DNA of 64,000 nucleotides from Hysterangium stoloniferum. Its lineage: Eukaryota > Basidiomycota > Agaricomycetes > Hysterangiales > Hysterangiaceae. Under the pieces are notes generated by a model that searched no databases, was not told the DNA's origin, and saw only the letters and a program-made list of their open reading frames with translations. The stretch's first letter is position 1; every line of letters starts with the position of its first letter. Location: assembly GCA_015178975.1 (NCBI GenBank), contig WHVD01000008.1:186001-250000 (forward strand), read 5' to 3'. Made by a program: the position numbers and the translations under genes. Of this stretch, positions 12,199-22,925 are shown piece after piece.

Positions 12199-12411
12199 CA
12201 GTGACTTACAAAACGTATCCAATGTTTTGTAGTTTCAGCTTATATATGCTATATCCCAGTAGATAAAATAGTAGAAATCGCCAACATATTTGTGAACATG
12301 ACCTATCATGTATATATTTAGATGGTAGAACTATATTATGTAATATCCATATATGGAAACACTATAAATATTTTAATGGAGAGGGTTCATTGGATACATT
12401 TTGTAACTGAC
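12199..12411 (+). repeat. Left terminal inverted repeat of the Tc1 element
   Basis: 213 bp, near-perfect reverse complement of 13590-13802. The outer end (CAGTGACTTACAAAACG) and the inner end share the same motif in opposite orientation. Confidence 0.9.
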
Positions 12412-12546
12412 AGGTTCTGGCATGAAAACCATATGCCTATGTTGATTGTTTGCATTTGTTTATGTTTTTCAACATGTCATGTGATCATTCTATACTACAG
12501 TATAAGTTGAAGGGCTTTCTCAACTAAGATTCCCTCAATTCTAACC

Positions 12547-13563
12547 ATGCATCCCCTTTCCACTGCTGCCCAGTATGAGATCCTTTCTCTACTTGATGCT
12601 GGCCATTCTGCCAGACAAATTTCAGTTTCTACTGGCTATAGCTATGCTACTATCTCTAGACTTCATTCTAAACACCATTCCCACCTTTCTAAGTCCTCTG
12701 GTGGTCACCCTTCCAAACTCTCCACAGCCAACATCCATTTTGCACAACGCCTTATCAGCTCTGGAAAGGCTGATACAGCTGTAGATGCAACGAAGGCACT
12801 TTGCACTATCACCAACCAGTCACTCAATCCTCAAACAGTGCATCATTGACTCAAGGCAGCTGGGATGAAGCCTGTGGTAAAGAAGAAAAGGCCTCTTCTT
12901 TCTAAGAGGGATAAAAAGGAGAGAATGGATTTTACTTTGGCATATCAGGATTGGACTGTGAAGGATTGGAAGAACGTGGTGTGGTCTGATGAGACCAAAA
13001 TTAATAGGCTGGGGTCAGATGGCAGGAAGTGGGTGTGGAAAAGGGCAGGGGAGGGCTTGAGTGACAGGCTGGTTGAGGGAACCCTGAAGTTTGGTGGTGG
13101 ATCTTTAATGGTTTGGGGGTGCATGCTGTGGGAGGGGGTTGGGTATGCATGCAAGATTGATGGAAGGATGGATGGGGATCTCTACATCCAGATTCTGGAG
13201 GATGACCTGCAAGCCAGTCTTAAGGACTATGGTAAATCTGCCAATGGTATCATCTTCCAGCAGGACAATGACCCCAAGCATACCTGTAAGAAGGCCCAGT
13301 ATTGGTTCCAAGAAAATGGTTTCAGGGTTCTCTCATGGCCAGCACAGTCTCCTGACTTGAATCCCATTGAACACCTATGGAATGACCTGAAGAGGAGGTT
13401 GGCAGGGTATGAGAATGCACCCCAGGGGATGGAAGAGTTGTGGGAGAGGGTGGTGGATGAATGGTACAAGATTGATGAAAAGGTGTGTCAGGATTGGATT
13501 GAAAGTATGCCTAGGAGGGTTTCAGATATATTAAAGGCAAAGGGTGGCTACACTAAGTACTAA
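12547..13563 (+). pseudogene. Tc1-type transposase (DD34E) with one in-frame TGA
   Basis: A frame of 338 codons. The N-terminus has a helix-turn-helix (ARQISVSTGYSYATISRLH, about residues 22-40). Catalytic residues: D1 in WSDETKINRLG, D2 in QQDNDPKHT, E in SPDLNPIEHLW. Exactly 34 residues lie between D2 and E, which defines the DD34E subgroup. The enzyme would cut and paste the element at TA sites. The frame is interrupted once, by TGA at 12847-12849 (TVHH*LKAAGM), where relatives usually have a basic residue; a CGA-to-TGA transition explains it. All downstream residues keep frame. Start chosen at 12547, before the helix-turn-helix. Confidence 0.9.
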
Positions 13564-13589
13564 ATACTAGTAATTTCCTGCCTAAATGT

Positions 13590-13802
13590 GTCAGTTACAA
13601 AACGTATCCAATGAACCCTCTCCATTGAAATATTCATAGTGTTTCCATATATGAATATTACATAATATAGTTCTACCATATAAATATATACATGATAGGT
13701 CATGTTCACAAATATTTTGGTGATTTCTACTATTTTATCTACTGGGATATAGCATATATAAGCTGAAACTACAAAACATTGGATACGTTTTGTAAGTCAC
13801 TG
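13590..13802 (-). repeat. Right terminal inverted repeat of the Tc1 element
   Basis: Partner of 12199-12411. It begins GTCAGTTACAAAACGTATCC on its inner side and ends GTAAGTCACTG at the outer edge. Confidence 0.9.
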
Positions 13803-14190
13803 TAGTATTGTGCACAGTTGTTTATCCTGGATGAACAGCTGCATACCCACAACACCGCAGCTTCCGGGCTAAAGTTATGTGTACACAGGTGTTCATCCTG
13901 GATGAACAGCTGCATACCCGCAACACCCACAGCTTCAGCGCTAAAGTTGCATGTGCACAGTTGTTTATCCTGGATGAACACCTGCATACACGTACAGCTT
14001 CGGCACTAAAGTTGCGTGTGCACAGGTGTTCATCCTGGATGAACAGCTGCATACACGCAACACCCATAGCTTCAGCACTAGATAAAAGTTGCATATGCAC
14101 AGTTGTTCATCCTGGATGAACACCTACATACAGGCAACTTCAGTGCTAGAGTAAAAGTTGCATGCATACAGCTGTTCATCCTGCTCTCTA
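13803..14190 (+). repeat. Tandem repeat of about 74 bp with a palindromic core
   Basis: Five to six units, each with GTTCATCCTGGATGAAC (a 17-bp palindrome with central T), CAGCTGCATAC, an ACACCCACAGCTTC block and an AAAGTTGCATGTGCACAG link. Units alternate GTTTATCC and GTTCATCC. A single further unit lies at about 40360-40430. Confidence 0.8.
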
Positions 14191-14275
14191 GATGCCCTAC
14201 CCTATGTAAAAGGTATCTGGTCCCTAGATGCCCTATCCTACGTCAAAGGGATCTGGTCCCTAGATGACACCCTAC
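14175..14275 (+). repeat. Short tandem repeat, unit about 40 bp
   Basis: CTAGATGCCCTA-x-CCTA-x-GT-x-AAAGG-x-ATCTGGTCC occurs about two and a half times, directly after the palindromic repeat array. Confidence 0.6.
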
Positions 14276-14299
14276 CAGACCCATATAACCCTAAACCCA

Positions 14300-15742
14300 C
14301 CACAAATTATGTCTGCTGGCATAAATTTTTGAGACTACCCTTGCTCGTCTCCAAGAATAGAAACCTCATCAAATCCCAACATAACTTTCATCTCAGGGTC
14401 CCTTTCATCCACAGTAGCATTAGGAAGCAAACCCTTCATCACATGAACAAGCCACTTGTAACCGTCCATCATCACTTTTTTTCCCGAAAACCCCAATCCA
14501 GCCTCCTTGCCTGCCTTGTCTGGCCTACAACCTGAACCAGGTCACACCCTCTTGCCCTCCATTGAGTTATCTCACAAGGAAATATTCCTCATCTCCAATC
14601 TATTGTATATCTACATATTCCAAGTTTCAGAACCAGTCACTGAACTTTGCTGACATTCAACCTACATCATCAATCCTACTCTCCACCTTTGCCAAAAATT
14701 CCCCTCCCCTTGGCCCAAATCAACCCAACTCATCCTGCTATCCCTCCACCCATTGTGAGAATGTGATCTCACCCCGACCATCATCTTTTGTGGTCCAAAT
14801 CTCTTGCACTCTACTCTCCAATCTTTTAAAATCCGACCCCAAAAATCAGCTAGAACCACTCTCATACTCCCTCCAGTTCTTCGCCTTCTTATCAGCTGAC
14901 AAATTAACGGGAATGTTGTCCCGAGCCAGAAATCCTTTATCAGTCCTATCCCCCAAAGTCATATCTACCACAAATACTTCCTTTCTCCCGAGCTAGACAT
15001 CACGTAAAACCACATTATAATCTTATTCAATACTATAAACAGTATCTCTCAAATCAGACCTCATTTTCCCGTTCCCGACCTCTGAACAATCCACACATAT
15101 AGCCTGTAATACCCCTTCTTATCTTCACCAGCACTTAAAATCGGCTGCGAGCACTCCTTCATGTAAAACTTGAAACCTCCCAGAGGACGTGTGTCATATT
15201 TCCCTTCTACAAACTGTTGACCGATACAGGTGAGTGAGTCACCTAATCTTCTCATGGTCCTCAGTAATGTGCATCGATCCAAGTGCCAGCCAATAAGATG
15301 ATCCTTGCACCCTCACCACACAATTTTGTATTCTTTCTACAGTCTGGGGGGGTTTGAAGCATTTCTGATACCATCAAAACCTTGTGACAGCGCAGATGCT
15401 GGCCACTCACAGCTTGAAGCATCTCTATTGACAGAGTGCAAGGACGATCAGGACAAATGGTGCGAGGGGCCAATTGTAATTTTCCGCAGTGACTGGCCGA
15501 GAACCAGCCACATTAGGAGGAGGAGAATGTGACGCGGTAGTTGCTCGTGGAGTCAGAAGGGTAGAGGTGCGATCGACATCAAGATCGGTGCGCGTCTCAC
15601 TATATGCAGCAACATCCCCGTGGTCATCCCATTCATGGTCCTTTAGTTCTCCTTGGAGGTGCGTGTTCGGTAGGGTGAGGATAGGCCGCGGGGCGGGGGC
15701 GTGTGGTGGGAGGGTGGGCTTCGACCTGGACTGCGTGACCAT
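14300..15742 (-). pseudogene. Decayed minus-strand gene, unidentified; paralogue of 36.3-37.2 kb
   Basis: Minus-strand frames of 67 to 105 codons, broken by stops, run from 15742 down to about 14400. The 15425-15742 part (DVDRTSTLLTP, then TTASHSPPPN) has the same residues as a minus-strand frame near 36760-36850 (DVDSTSTLLTP, then TTASHSPPN), and the nucleotide sequences align well at 15476-15660 against 36750-36910. Further pieces near 15061-15282 (GGFKFYMKECSQP) and 14880-14970 read as coherent protein fragments but I recognise no family. Function unknown. Confidence 0.4.
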
Positions 15743-15749
15743 GGCTTTG

Positions 15750-16370
15750 CGTGGCTATGTGGCCCTTTCACGGGTGGAGAAGGAGGCTTGGGCATCGGAC
15801 CAAGGAGGCTTGGGCATCGGACCCTGCAAGGGAGAACATGTCCTTTGCTCGGAGCGCGAGGGAAAATGTGTTGTCAAGTTCCAGTTCCAGTTTGAGCTGG
15901 ATCGCAGCTTTTGGAGTGATTGTGGGTGAGGGTGCTGCTGTTGTTGGCATTGTGGATGTCGTCGTCATAGTGATGGTATGTTTGGATCCAGAAGAAATCG
16001 AGGAGGACTTCCAGGGCGAGTTCCCACGCTTCTATGAGGATAGCCTGGCTGCTGCTCTAATAACAGACCTCAGCGTCATATTCATCCCAGTAGTCATAGG
16101 TGCAGATCGCATCATCAAAAAACTCCTGAACTGGGAAGCGAAAACGCGCACCCACCATCTTGCATCCAAATTATCCAATCCATTCAGAACAATATTGAAC
16201 GTCTTGAACCATCCGACGTCAAACCATGCCTCCCTGATTCCCATCCATGTGCTGCATGTGTACACCCGGGTTGAAAAGAGCAGCTGCACGCTGCGACTTA
16301 GACAAAGGTAAAGCTAAAGGCAAATATAAGCATGGAATACGTGGCTGTAGCAGTCATGCATCACCTTTAT
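15750..16370 (+). other. Overlapping ORFs without recognisable product
   Basis: Several plus-strand frames are open here (for example 15751-16311), including a 22-bp duplication of GAGGCTTGGGCATCGGACC at about 15784-15824. The upstream part overlaps the minus-strand relic. I see no domain and no convincing intron. The real content is uncertain. Confidence 0.25.
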
Positions 16371-17920
16371 GGACGGGGATAAAGAGGTTTTCGAACGGCG
16401 AAGACACTTTCAAATGGTGACGAAGGCACTTTCAAACGGCGACGAGGACACTTTCAAACGGTGACGAAGACACTTTCAAATGGCGACAAAAAGGATTTCG
16501 AAAGGCCAAGATCTTTTCGAACAGGGATCAGACATTTTCGACTTGTCAGGAGGAGCTTTTTCAATGATAATCAAGTTTTGGAACGGAAACCAAATATTTT
16601 CAAATCGTAACACAGCCGTTTTCAAACGGTGAAGGGTTTAACGTTTATGAATGGCGACAAACAAATTTTTGAACAGCACCGACCTTTATGAACAGCGAAC
16701 GGGACAGTTGGAATGCCGAATCAATGTTTTAAATGGGGAAAGGGCATCGTTGAGATGGCAAAGAACATGATTTCAAAGGGTGAAGAAGGCGGTTTGAAAT
16801 GGCGGTGGGGACCATTTGAAATGGTGAGGAAGCCATTTTGATTGGTGTTTTGAACCATGATGAAGACATTTTGATCCGTATTTTGAACAGCGACGGCGAT
16901 AACGTTTGCCAACGGTGAAATGGCGAAGAAGACATTTTGTTAGGGTTTTAAACCTCGACGAAGACATTTTGATCGGTATTTGGAACGGTGACAACAATAA
17001 CTTTGCCGATAGTGAAACAGCGAAAGAGACGATTTGAAATGGCAGGGAAGGAGACAATTTGAAATGGCAGGGAAGGAGACAATTTGAAACGATTGCAAAG
17101 GAGATGATTTGAAAGGATGGCGAAGGAGATAATTTGAAATAAGACCATTTGAAATGGCGATCAAGGTCATTTTGATTAATGTTTTGAATGGTGACGAAGA
17201 GGTTTGATCGGTATTTTGAACAGCGATGACAATAATGTTTCCTAATGGTTAAACATCAAAGAAGATGATTTGACATGGTGATGAAGACCATTTTGATCAG
17301 TGTTTTGAACGGCGACAAAGATATTTGCTCAGTATTTTGAACGATGACAAGAATAACATTTGCCAACAGTGAAATGGCGAAGAAGACTGTTTGAAACGGC
17401 GATGAAGACCATTTTGATTCGTGTTCTGAACGGTGATGAGAACAACGTTTGCCAACAGTGAAACGGCGAAGAAGACCATTTTGATTAGTATTTTGAATGG
17501 CGATGAAGACGTTTCATCGGCATTTTGAACTGTGACGACAACAAGGTTTAAATCGCGACGAAGACATTTTTTTTAAAAGGGCAATGAAGACCATTTTGAT
17601 CAGTGTTTTTGGACCACGACAAAGATGTTTTGGAAATGGTGACAAAGACGATTTTGATCGGTATTTTTGGAACCGCGGACGACGATAGCGCTTGCCAACG
17701 GCAATTCGAAGATGACATGATGGTGATCAAAATCATGACAAGGAACCTGTCAACGGTGGCAAGCAAAGAAAGATTGGAGTTTGAATGGCGAGGGACAACG
17801 GTTTGAATGGCGAAGGCGAAGTTTTAAAACGGTGAAGGGGACAGTTTCAACCGCGAAGACACCCCTTTTGATGCCGTGCGGGAACCAGGTCTCCTTCCCA
17901 GGGGGGAATACACATAGCAT
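16370..17920 (+). repeat. R1 repeat array with conserved 3' terminus
   Basis: A long degenerate array of about 20-bp units of the type TTTTGAA-x-GGCGA-x-GAAGACA. Between about 16830 and 17480 units form a higher-order block of about 100 bp containing GATCGGTATTTTGAACAGCG and ACAATAACGTTTGCCAAC. The array ends in the R1 terminus at about 17855-17920 (GAAGACACCCCTTTTGATGC, then GGGGGGAATACACATAG). No protein-coding constraint is evident; long minus frames here are products of the repeat. Confidence 0.85.
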
Positions 17921-17999
17921 CGGTAGGCTGACATCTTGAGGAAACGTTTGCCTGGGAGGACATCCTCATATCATTCTTTCTCTTCAGATCCAGAATTCA

Positions 18000-18712
18000 C
18001 CGTATTAGCTTCATCTGGGAGAATTGTGAGTCCTGGATCTAAGGGACTTCCCCAGAATTCGCCATGGTAGTCTAACATCATTAGCCGTACTTTTGAGTAA
18101 ATCTGGTCGAGGTTCAGCATCACATCTTGGACGACAATTTACCAGCTACTTACATGCTCTATGCCCCCATCAGATATCACAGACCCCTCCACGCCCAGTC
18201 GCTTGGCCCCAGCTTCTCCTATAACGAAAGGGTTGGGATTGTTCGATAATCCCAAGATGCACAACCTACTCGTTAGGATATCGGAAAGCCTGGAATTAGA
18301 TGAGTTGCTGGCGATAATCCTGTCTTAAAATAGTTCCATAAGGTGTCAAGTGAGATGATTAAGGATATTGCTCACTAGCTGGCACCATTACAAGAACATG
18401 CAGCTCGTGCCTTGCTCTTTCAGACAGCCCAGACTCCTCAACAGTGAACGTCGGCTTGAGTTTATCGTCTATCGAGATTCAACCGCGTGAAAGCATCATT
18501 GAAAATGTCTTCCGATTAAGTAGATATCATCTGCTTCCGTGTGTATAGATAGCCTCAAGTCATGAGGGCTCATCCTGCTATGCAACTTAGGCTCCTTCTC
18601 CAATATCTTCTCTCGTAGATCTCCGATGGTCTCATCTAGTGACGCATGCACTGGAAAAAATGTGATCATATGGCTCATCACCGCCGATTACGAGACAGTT
18701 GATAATGACCAT
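18000..18712 (-). pseudogene. Crinkler-like (CRN-type) N-terminal header, broken
   Basis: On the minus strand the frame starts at an ATG near 18708 reading MVIINCLVIGGDEPYD, then after a one-base slip in a T-run reads FPVHASLDETIGDLREKI and SPHDLRLSI. After one further stop it continues ISIDDKLKPTFTVEESGLSE and ends ELHVLVMVPA. This order matches the ubiquitin-like header of fungal Crinkler-type proteins, which ends in a His-Val-x-Val-x-x-Pro motif. Downstream (about 18300-18000) lie body-like fragments. Frameshift and stops indicate a pseudogene. Family members are thought to act in conflict or effector roles in several eukaryotes; nothing here shows the role of this copy. Confidence 0.6.
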
Positions 18713-18779
18713 TGCCCGTTTTGCCGCCAGAAGATTAGTAAACAGACAGTGACCTCTCACTCGTCTCGTGACTCAACTT

Positions 18780-19190
18780 TTTTATTTTTATTTTATCTCT
18801 ATTATTATTAAAGGCTTCTTTTTTTATGACAAATCCCAAATAAATTCACCGCTATATTCATATAGTTTTCATTCCCTGCCAGAGTCTTACGCTAAATTTC
18901 CTCCGGACCCGAAAGATCTCCATTCCCCACCTTTTTCTATGTAATAAGAGAGATGTTTCTGAACCGACCAATAACATTGTAACAGACTGTATTTTAGCAA
19001 TCTTTTAACTGAAATATTCCCAAAGTCCCGTCATATCATATCAGTGTCTTCTACAAAATACTAAGAGTCACAATCCATGTTCATACAGTATCCAGGTATC
19101 TTCCATCACTAGCCAAATGGTCCACTGAGATCTGATCAGCTCCATCTTTAGAATACTCAGTCTTTGGTGCCATAGGCTGTGTAGGAGGTG
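18780..19190. other. Intergenic, no feature recognised
   Basis: AT-rich spacer with a T/A-rich run near 18775-18815. No coding frame, repeat family or RNA gene was seen. Confidence 0.4.
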
Positions 19191-19191
19191 T

Positions 19192-20330
19192 TCATTCATC
19201 ACGCTCAACACGATCACGATCCTCATCCCAACCACTCTGCTCTAACGCCCAGTCTGAGCCCTCCAAAGCAGCTAGCTTCTCCAGGTACTCCCCCGCACGT
19301 AGTGCAGAAAGAATCATTTTATTATCCGCTGCCTTACCAAGGCATACAGTTTTGACGTCCGATGACCCTTGCTTCTCAAACAGTTCTTTATATCAAGCAA
19401 TTTCTGTTGCATTTAGCATCTCCCCGTATCGTACCCCAATTGTTTTCGCCAATGTTTTTATCAACTCCATCAATGGCACGTTGAATAAACGAGAAATCTG
19501 GAAGGGGTCAGCGGTTTGCACTTGCACTTTCTTCCTATCTCCTCCTTTCGCCGCTCCGTGACCATCCAGATAGTGATAGTCAAATCCGGCATCGAGCATA
19601 TCAATCAGCGTATTCTTGAAAAAGTCGTGTTTCATATATCTCAAGGCAATCCAGACCAGTATGTAGAAGAAGGATTCTAAGTCATCCCCCCGGTGGGGGA
19701 TCGCCCCACGGGTAGGAACCAGCAGCAAATGAGCAGCCATGAATTGCCACGTACCCTGTCCGTGCCAGAACATCAAACAAACCTTCAGAAATTTTCCTAA
19801 TAGTATCTGGGGAGCAGCGAAACGCACTCACAGTCCTTTCAATGTGTCCTTGTCCTTCACGTATATCTTTAAGCTTTTTGCAGAGATCCCAGTCAATTAA
19901 TAATCCGCCCCCCATTGCAGTAATCAGAATATTCCCTGAGCTTATATCTCGGTGAACAATTTATGCCTTGTCATAAGCGTCCCCATATGCTGTTGAAACT
20001 GAATCAACCGCAATTCAATTAACAGTCTGATATACATACCTATGATCCCATCTCTTACTGCATCCACCATCTCCTTTGCATTCCTAAAGTCAGTTAGAGA
20101 CCTTCCGATTTCGTTCAAAACGAGTCGATAGTGCTGCAATGGCCTCAATGACGAATGAAGACTTTTTCCCATTCACCAGCCCTGCCTCTTGGTATACTAG
20201 TCTAAAACATCCCATCCCTCCTTGCACATGCAGATATTCCTCACACCATGTTTCTTCAGTTGCTCATATATCATATGTTCAGCGTTCTGAGTAGGTGAAA
20301 TGACCCTCCATGTGTCCTTAAGAAGCACCA
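19192..20330 (-). pseudogene. FunK1-type protein kinase, broken
   Basis: Minus-strand blocks in order: N-lobe (LKDTWRV, then YEQLKKHGVRNI, about 20325-20225), HYRLVLNEIGRSL (about 20130), catalytic loop IVHRDISSGNILI (about 19965-19930), the DFG equivalent LIDWDLCKKL (about 19890), GTWQFMAAHLLL (about 19755-19720), and HRGDDLESFFYILVW (about 19690-19650), which is typical of FunK1. The frame then runs to TGA at 19393-19395 and, past it, through LFEKQGSS and a C-terminal acidic tail ending at TGA 19192-19194. The codon at 19393 sits where Trp fits, suggesting TGG to TGA. Another stop lies just before HRD and a frameshift lies near 19830. FunK1 kinases are a basidiomycete-expanded family of unknown substrate. 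Confidence 0.75.
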
Positions 20331-21313
20331 ACCTTCCAATTTGGCAAGTGTCAGTATTGGCCGCTTACATAATCATCACATGATATATTGGGCAGCCTTG
20401 TTTCAAGGGCCTAAAATTGGGAAAGAAAACTGTATTAAATTCAAATATATGTACTTATCTTACTTACATAAAAATTCTCCTAAGAAAAAGAGGGTATAGC
20501 TGCACATGTACTTGTGCAGTAAGCTATGCACTTGATCACAGGCCACATTATATAAGCAGCACAGTGGCAAATGCGTGGTTGCATATATCCCTTCAAAAAC
20601 GTATCCAGCTCATCTTCCACCATTACCACTTGTAGTATGATGCAACCCAGCCAAGACTCTATCGGTAACCAACAGATTTCTCTCATTAGTTGCCTGCCTA
20701 ATATCATATAGTTACCCCTTGGGATATCAAGATGGAACTGGTTTGGCTCATGTCAAGTCAGTCATACCATTGAGATCCCATTTTCTTTTCATTCACACAA
20801 AACATAGTCTGCCCACATTATCCACAAGGTGAATCGCCAATGAGGTGCTGTTCTGACACCACCCATATTGTCATTCCAGCCTCACAGGTGCATATTGTGG
20901 ATGGGTATGTAATATTTTTCAATTGTCCTCACCAGAATGCCTCATTCACACCCTTCAACTAGGTTTAAGGACCCAGAGAAGTTACAATGTTATTCGAGAT
21001 ACGATTGTGGCAGACACCCTGTCTACCCTAACAATTTCATAATACCCTCACATGAGTAAGACCATGAGGTGGGAGGGTGTCTATGCAGGCATAACATAAT
21101 AAGGTGAAAATCTATCCACAATATCTGTCGTTGCACATGACATTAAATCAATTTTAAGGCTTGTGAAAAGGCAGCTAGCATTGTTGCCATTGTTGAGAGG
21201 GGGTATAAACTTTGGGGTGATTTCAGTTGCAAGATGGCACCCTTGGGGATTTGACCTAAATGAGTAAATGGGGCATTTTGGAGAATTAAACAAGTTCAGT
21301 ATGGCATGAATTG
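20331..21313. other. Intergenic, no gene recognised
   Basis: Low-complexity and AT-rich sequence. Small ORFs here lack recognisable domains and have no matching introns. Confidence 0.4.
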
Positions 21314-21944
21314 TGTGAAGAGTGGTAGAAGTTCTAACCATTCTATATACGAAGAATATCAACCGTTGAAGTACGATACCACTATGTATTGACTGTCTAA
21401 GTCTAATACGGACCGAACGTGTATTGACTATGTAGTTCAATATGGTAGAGAGAAATAGCTATCTAAAGTAAGGTAGATAGCTAGAACGAATAAGCAGAAT
21501 CGACTGGTTAAGTGCGATTCTGGATAACTGCTCGAGTGCAAGTAGAGTAGTTAGAGAGTCGAATAATAGAGTAGCGTGGATGTAGTCCACGCGAGTTGAG
21601 ATAGGGATTGAGTTTCGACTGATACAGTTCGAAACTCAGTTTGAATGAGTAGCTAAAGCCCATCTATGATGGTCGAGACGATACACCAATCACAACTTAC
21701 AGGACACTAACGGGTGTCTGGGTAAGTTGTGGTTGTGGTGTAAAAAGTGTCTGAGTTCTAAACTACGGGCGCTAGAATACATAAGTCTGGCATGTGTGCG
21801 CCCACAAGAGTTGATGTACCGCATACATAGGTCGTCGAACTAATTATAGGTATAATGAAAGAGAGAAAATAGAAATAATAAAGGAAATATAGTAAGAGCA
21901 CATCCGACTATATTTCCTGAGTGTATTTTGCCATACCTCTCACA
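21314..21944 (-). mobile_element. Solo LTR, 631 bp (family LTR-A)
   Basis: A reverse-oriented copy: on the plus strand it begins TGTGAAGAGTGG and ends CCATACCTCTCACA. It aligns over its whole length to the copies at 26422-27051 and 50848-51478. Flanks are AATTG (21309-21313) and CATTG (21945-21949), which match at four of five positions, as expected for an aged 5-bp target duplication. No internal retrotransposon region is present, so it arose by LTR-LTR recombination. Confidence 0.85.
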
Positions 21945-22235
21945 CATTGTGCTGGTTGGCTAGATTTGAGTTGGCATGTGACAACACATGACACACCCCA
22001 CTTGGATCGCACTTGAACACCTTGTATTAGGACTCAATGCAGAAGAACATGACATCCCTGCATGATTTCCTCCCAAAAACACCACCATCTGGTCCTACCG
22101 CAGATGCTATGAAGTTGGGTGCCACTCCTATTCTAAAGAAGGAATCAAGATCACAGATATTTTCTTCCAATGGAGGATGGTCACACTTTATTGAATATAC
22201 AAAATTTTACTGAATAATCCTCATATTTTCTAAGT

Positions 22236-22450
22236 GAATCTATCACTGTATTTTGTTTGATTGAAATTTTATAAGAGTAGAGTGATTGTGATAAATACTT
22301 AAAAGTACACAGAAATACTCAAGAGTGATGGATGCGGGGGTTTGGGGGGCTTCGCCCCCCAACAAGCCAGAGCCCGCAGCGTAGCAAGGGTTCCCAGGCT
22401 TGTCATATAAAGTAAAGTTGTACAGTGGGTGGTGGGTCCCGTTTTCCTTT
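22236..22450 (+). repeat. R2 dispersed repeat, copy 1
   Basis: Shares the ordered blocks TTTTGATTGAAATTTT-like, GAAATACTYAAGAGT, GGGTTTGGGGGGCTTCG, CCCCCCAACAAGCC and GTAGCAAGGGTTCCCAGG with copies at 26.3 and 41.7 kb. The centre is a hairpin (GGGGGGC, loop TTC, GCCCCCC). No coding capacity. Confidence 0.75.
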
Positions 22451-22574
22451 TTTGGCACCATCATGACGCCGCTAGGCACCATGACATAAGCATGAAGTTA
22501 CATGACATAAGTACCAAGGTAAAATGAGTTATGTGTCAGCACAGAGGCATTTCGGCACAAATATGCCACATTGT

Positions 22575-22925
22575 TTGCCAATGCGCGCACACCCCCAGGC
22601 CAAACAGGCACAGTCCACAGCACACCCATCCACGGCACACCCATCCACGGCACACCCATCCACAGTGCACCTATCCACAGTGCACCTATCCACCGCACAC
22701 CCATCCACCGTGCACCCATCCATGGCACACCCATCCACCGCACACCCATCCACCGCGCACCCATCCACCGCGCACCCATCCACTGCACACCCGCTCCCAT
22801 CCACTGCACACCCATCCACCCGCACCCATCCACCGCGCACCCATCCACCACACACCCATCCACCGCGCACCCATCCACCACTGTGCACCCACTCCCATTC
22901 ACAGCGCACCCTCTCTCTTTCCTCC
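22575..22925 (+). repeat. 15-bp minisatellite (CATCCACCGCACACC type)
   Basis: About twenty 15-bp units of CACACCCATCCACCG with few length changes, so all three plus frames and at least one minus frame stay open. The long ORFs here are consequences of a unit length divisible by three and are not evidence of a gene. Confidence 0.9.

Larger units (their letters stand above)
12199..13802 (+). mobile_element. Tc1/mariner-type transposon, full length (1604 bp)
   Basis: The element is bounded by TA dinucleotides (12197-12198 and 13803-13804), the target duplication expected for Tc1/mariner. The terminal inverted repeats are 213 bp long (12199-12411 and 13590-13802) and start CAGTGACTTACAAAACG. It carries a single transposase frame on the plus strand. 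Removing the element restores the R1 terminus motif GGGAATATACATAG. The only obvious coding defect is one TGA codon. The arms are nearly identical, suggesting a fairly recent insertion. Confidence 0.93.

Noticed and set aside
16721-17479. Minus-strand Phe/Ser/Lys-rich ORFs
   Set aside because: Shadow frames of the R1 array; the same pseudo-protein words recur in every R1 copy regardless of phase.
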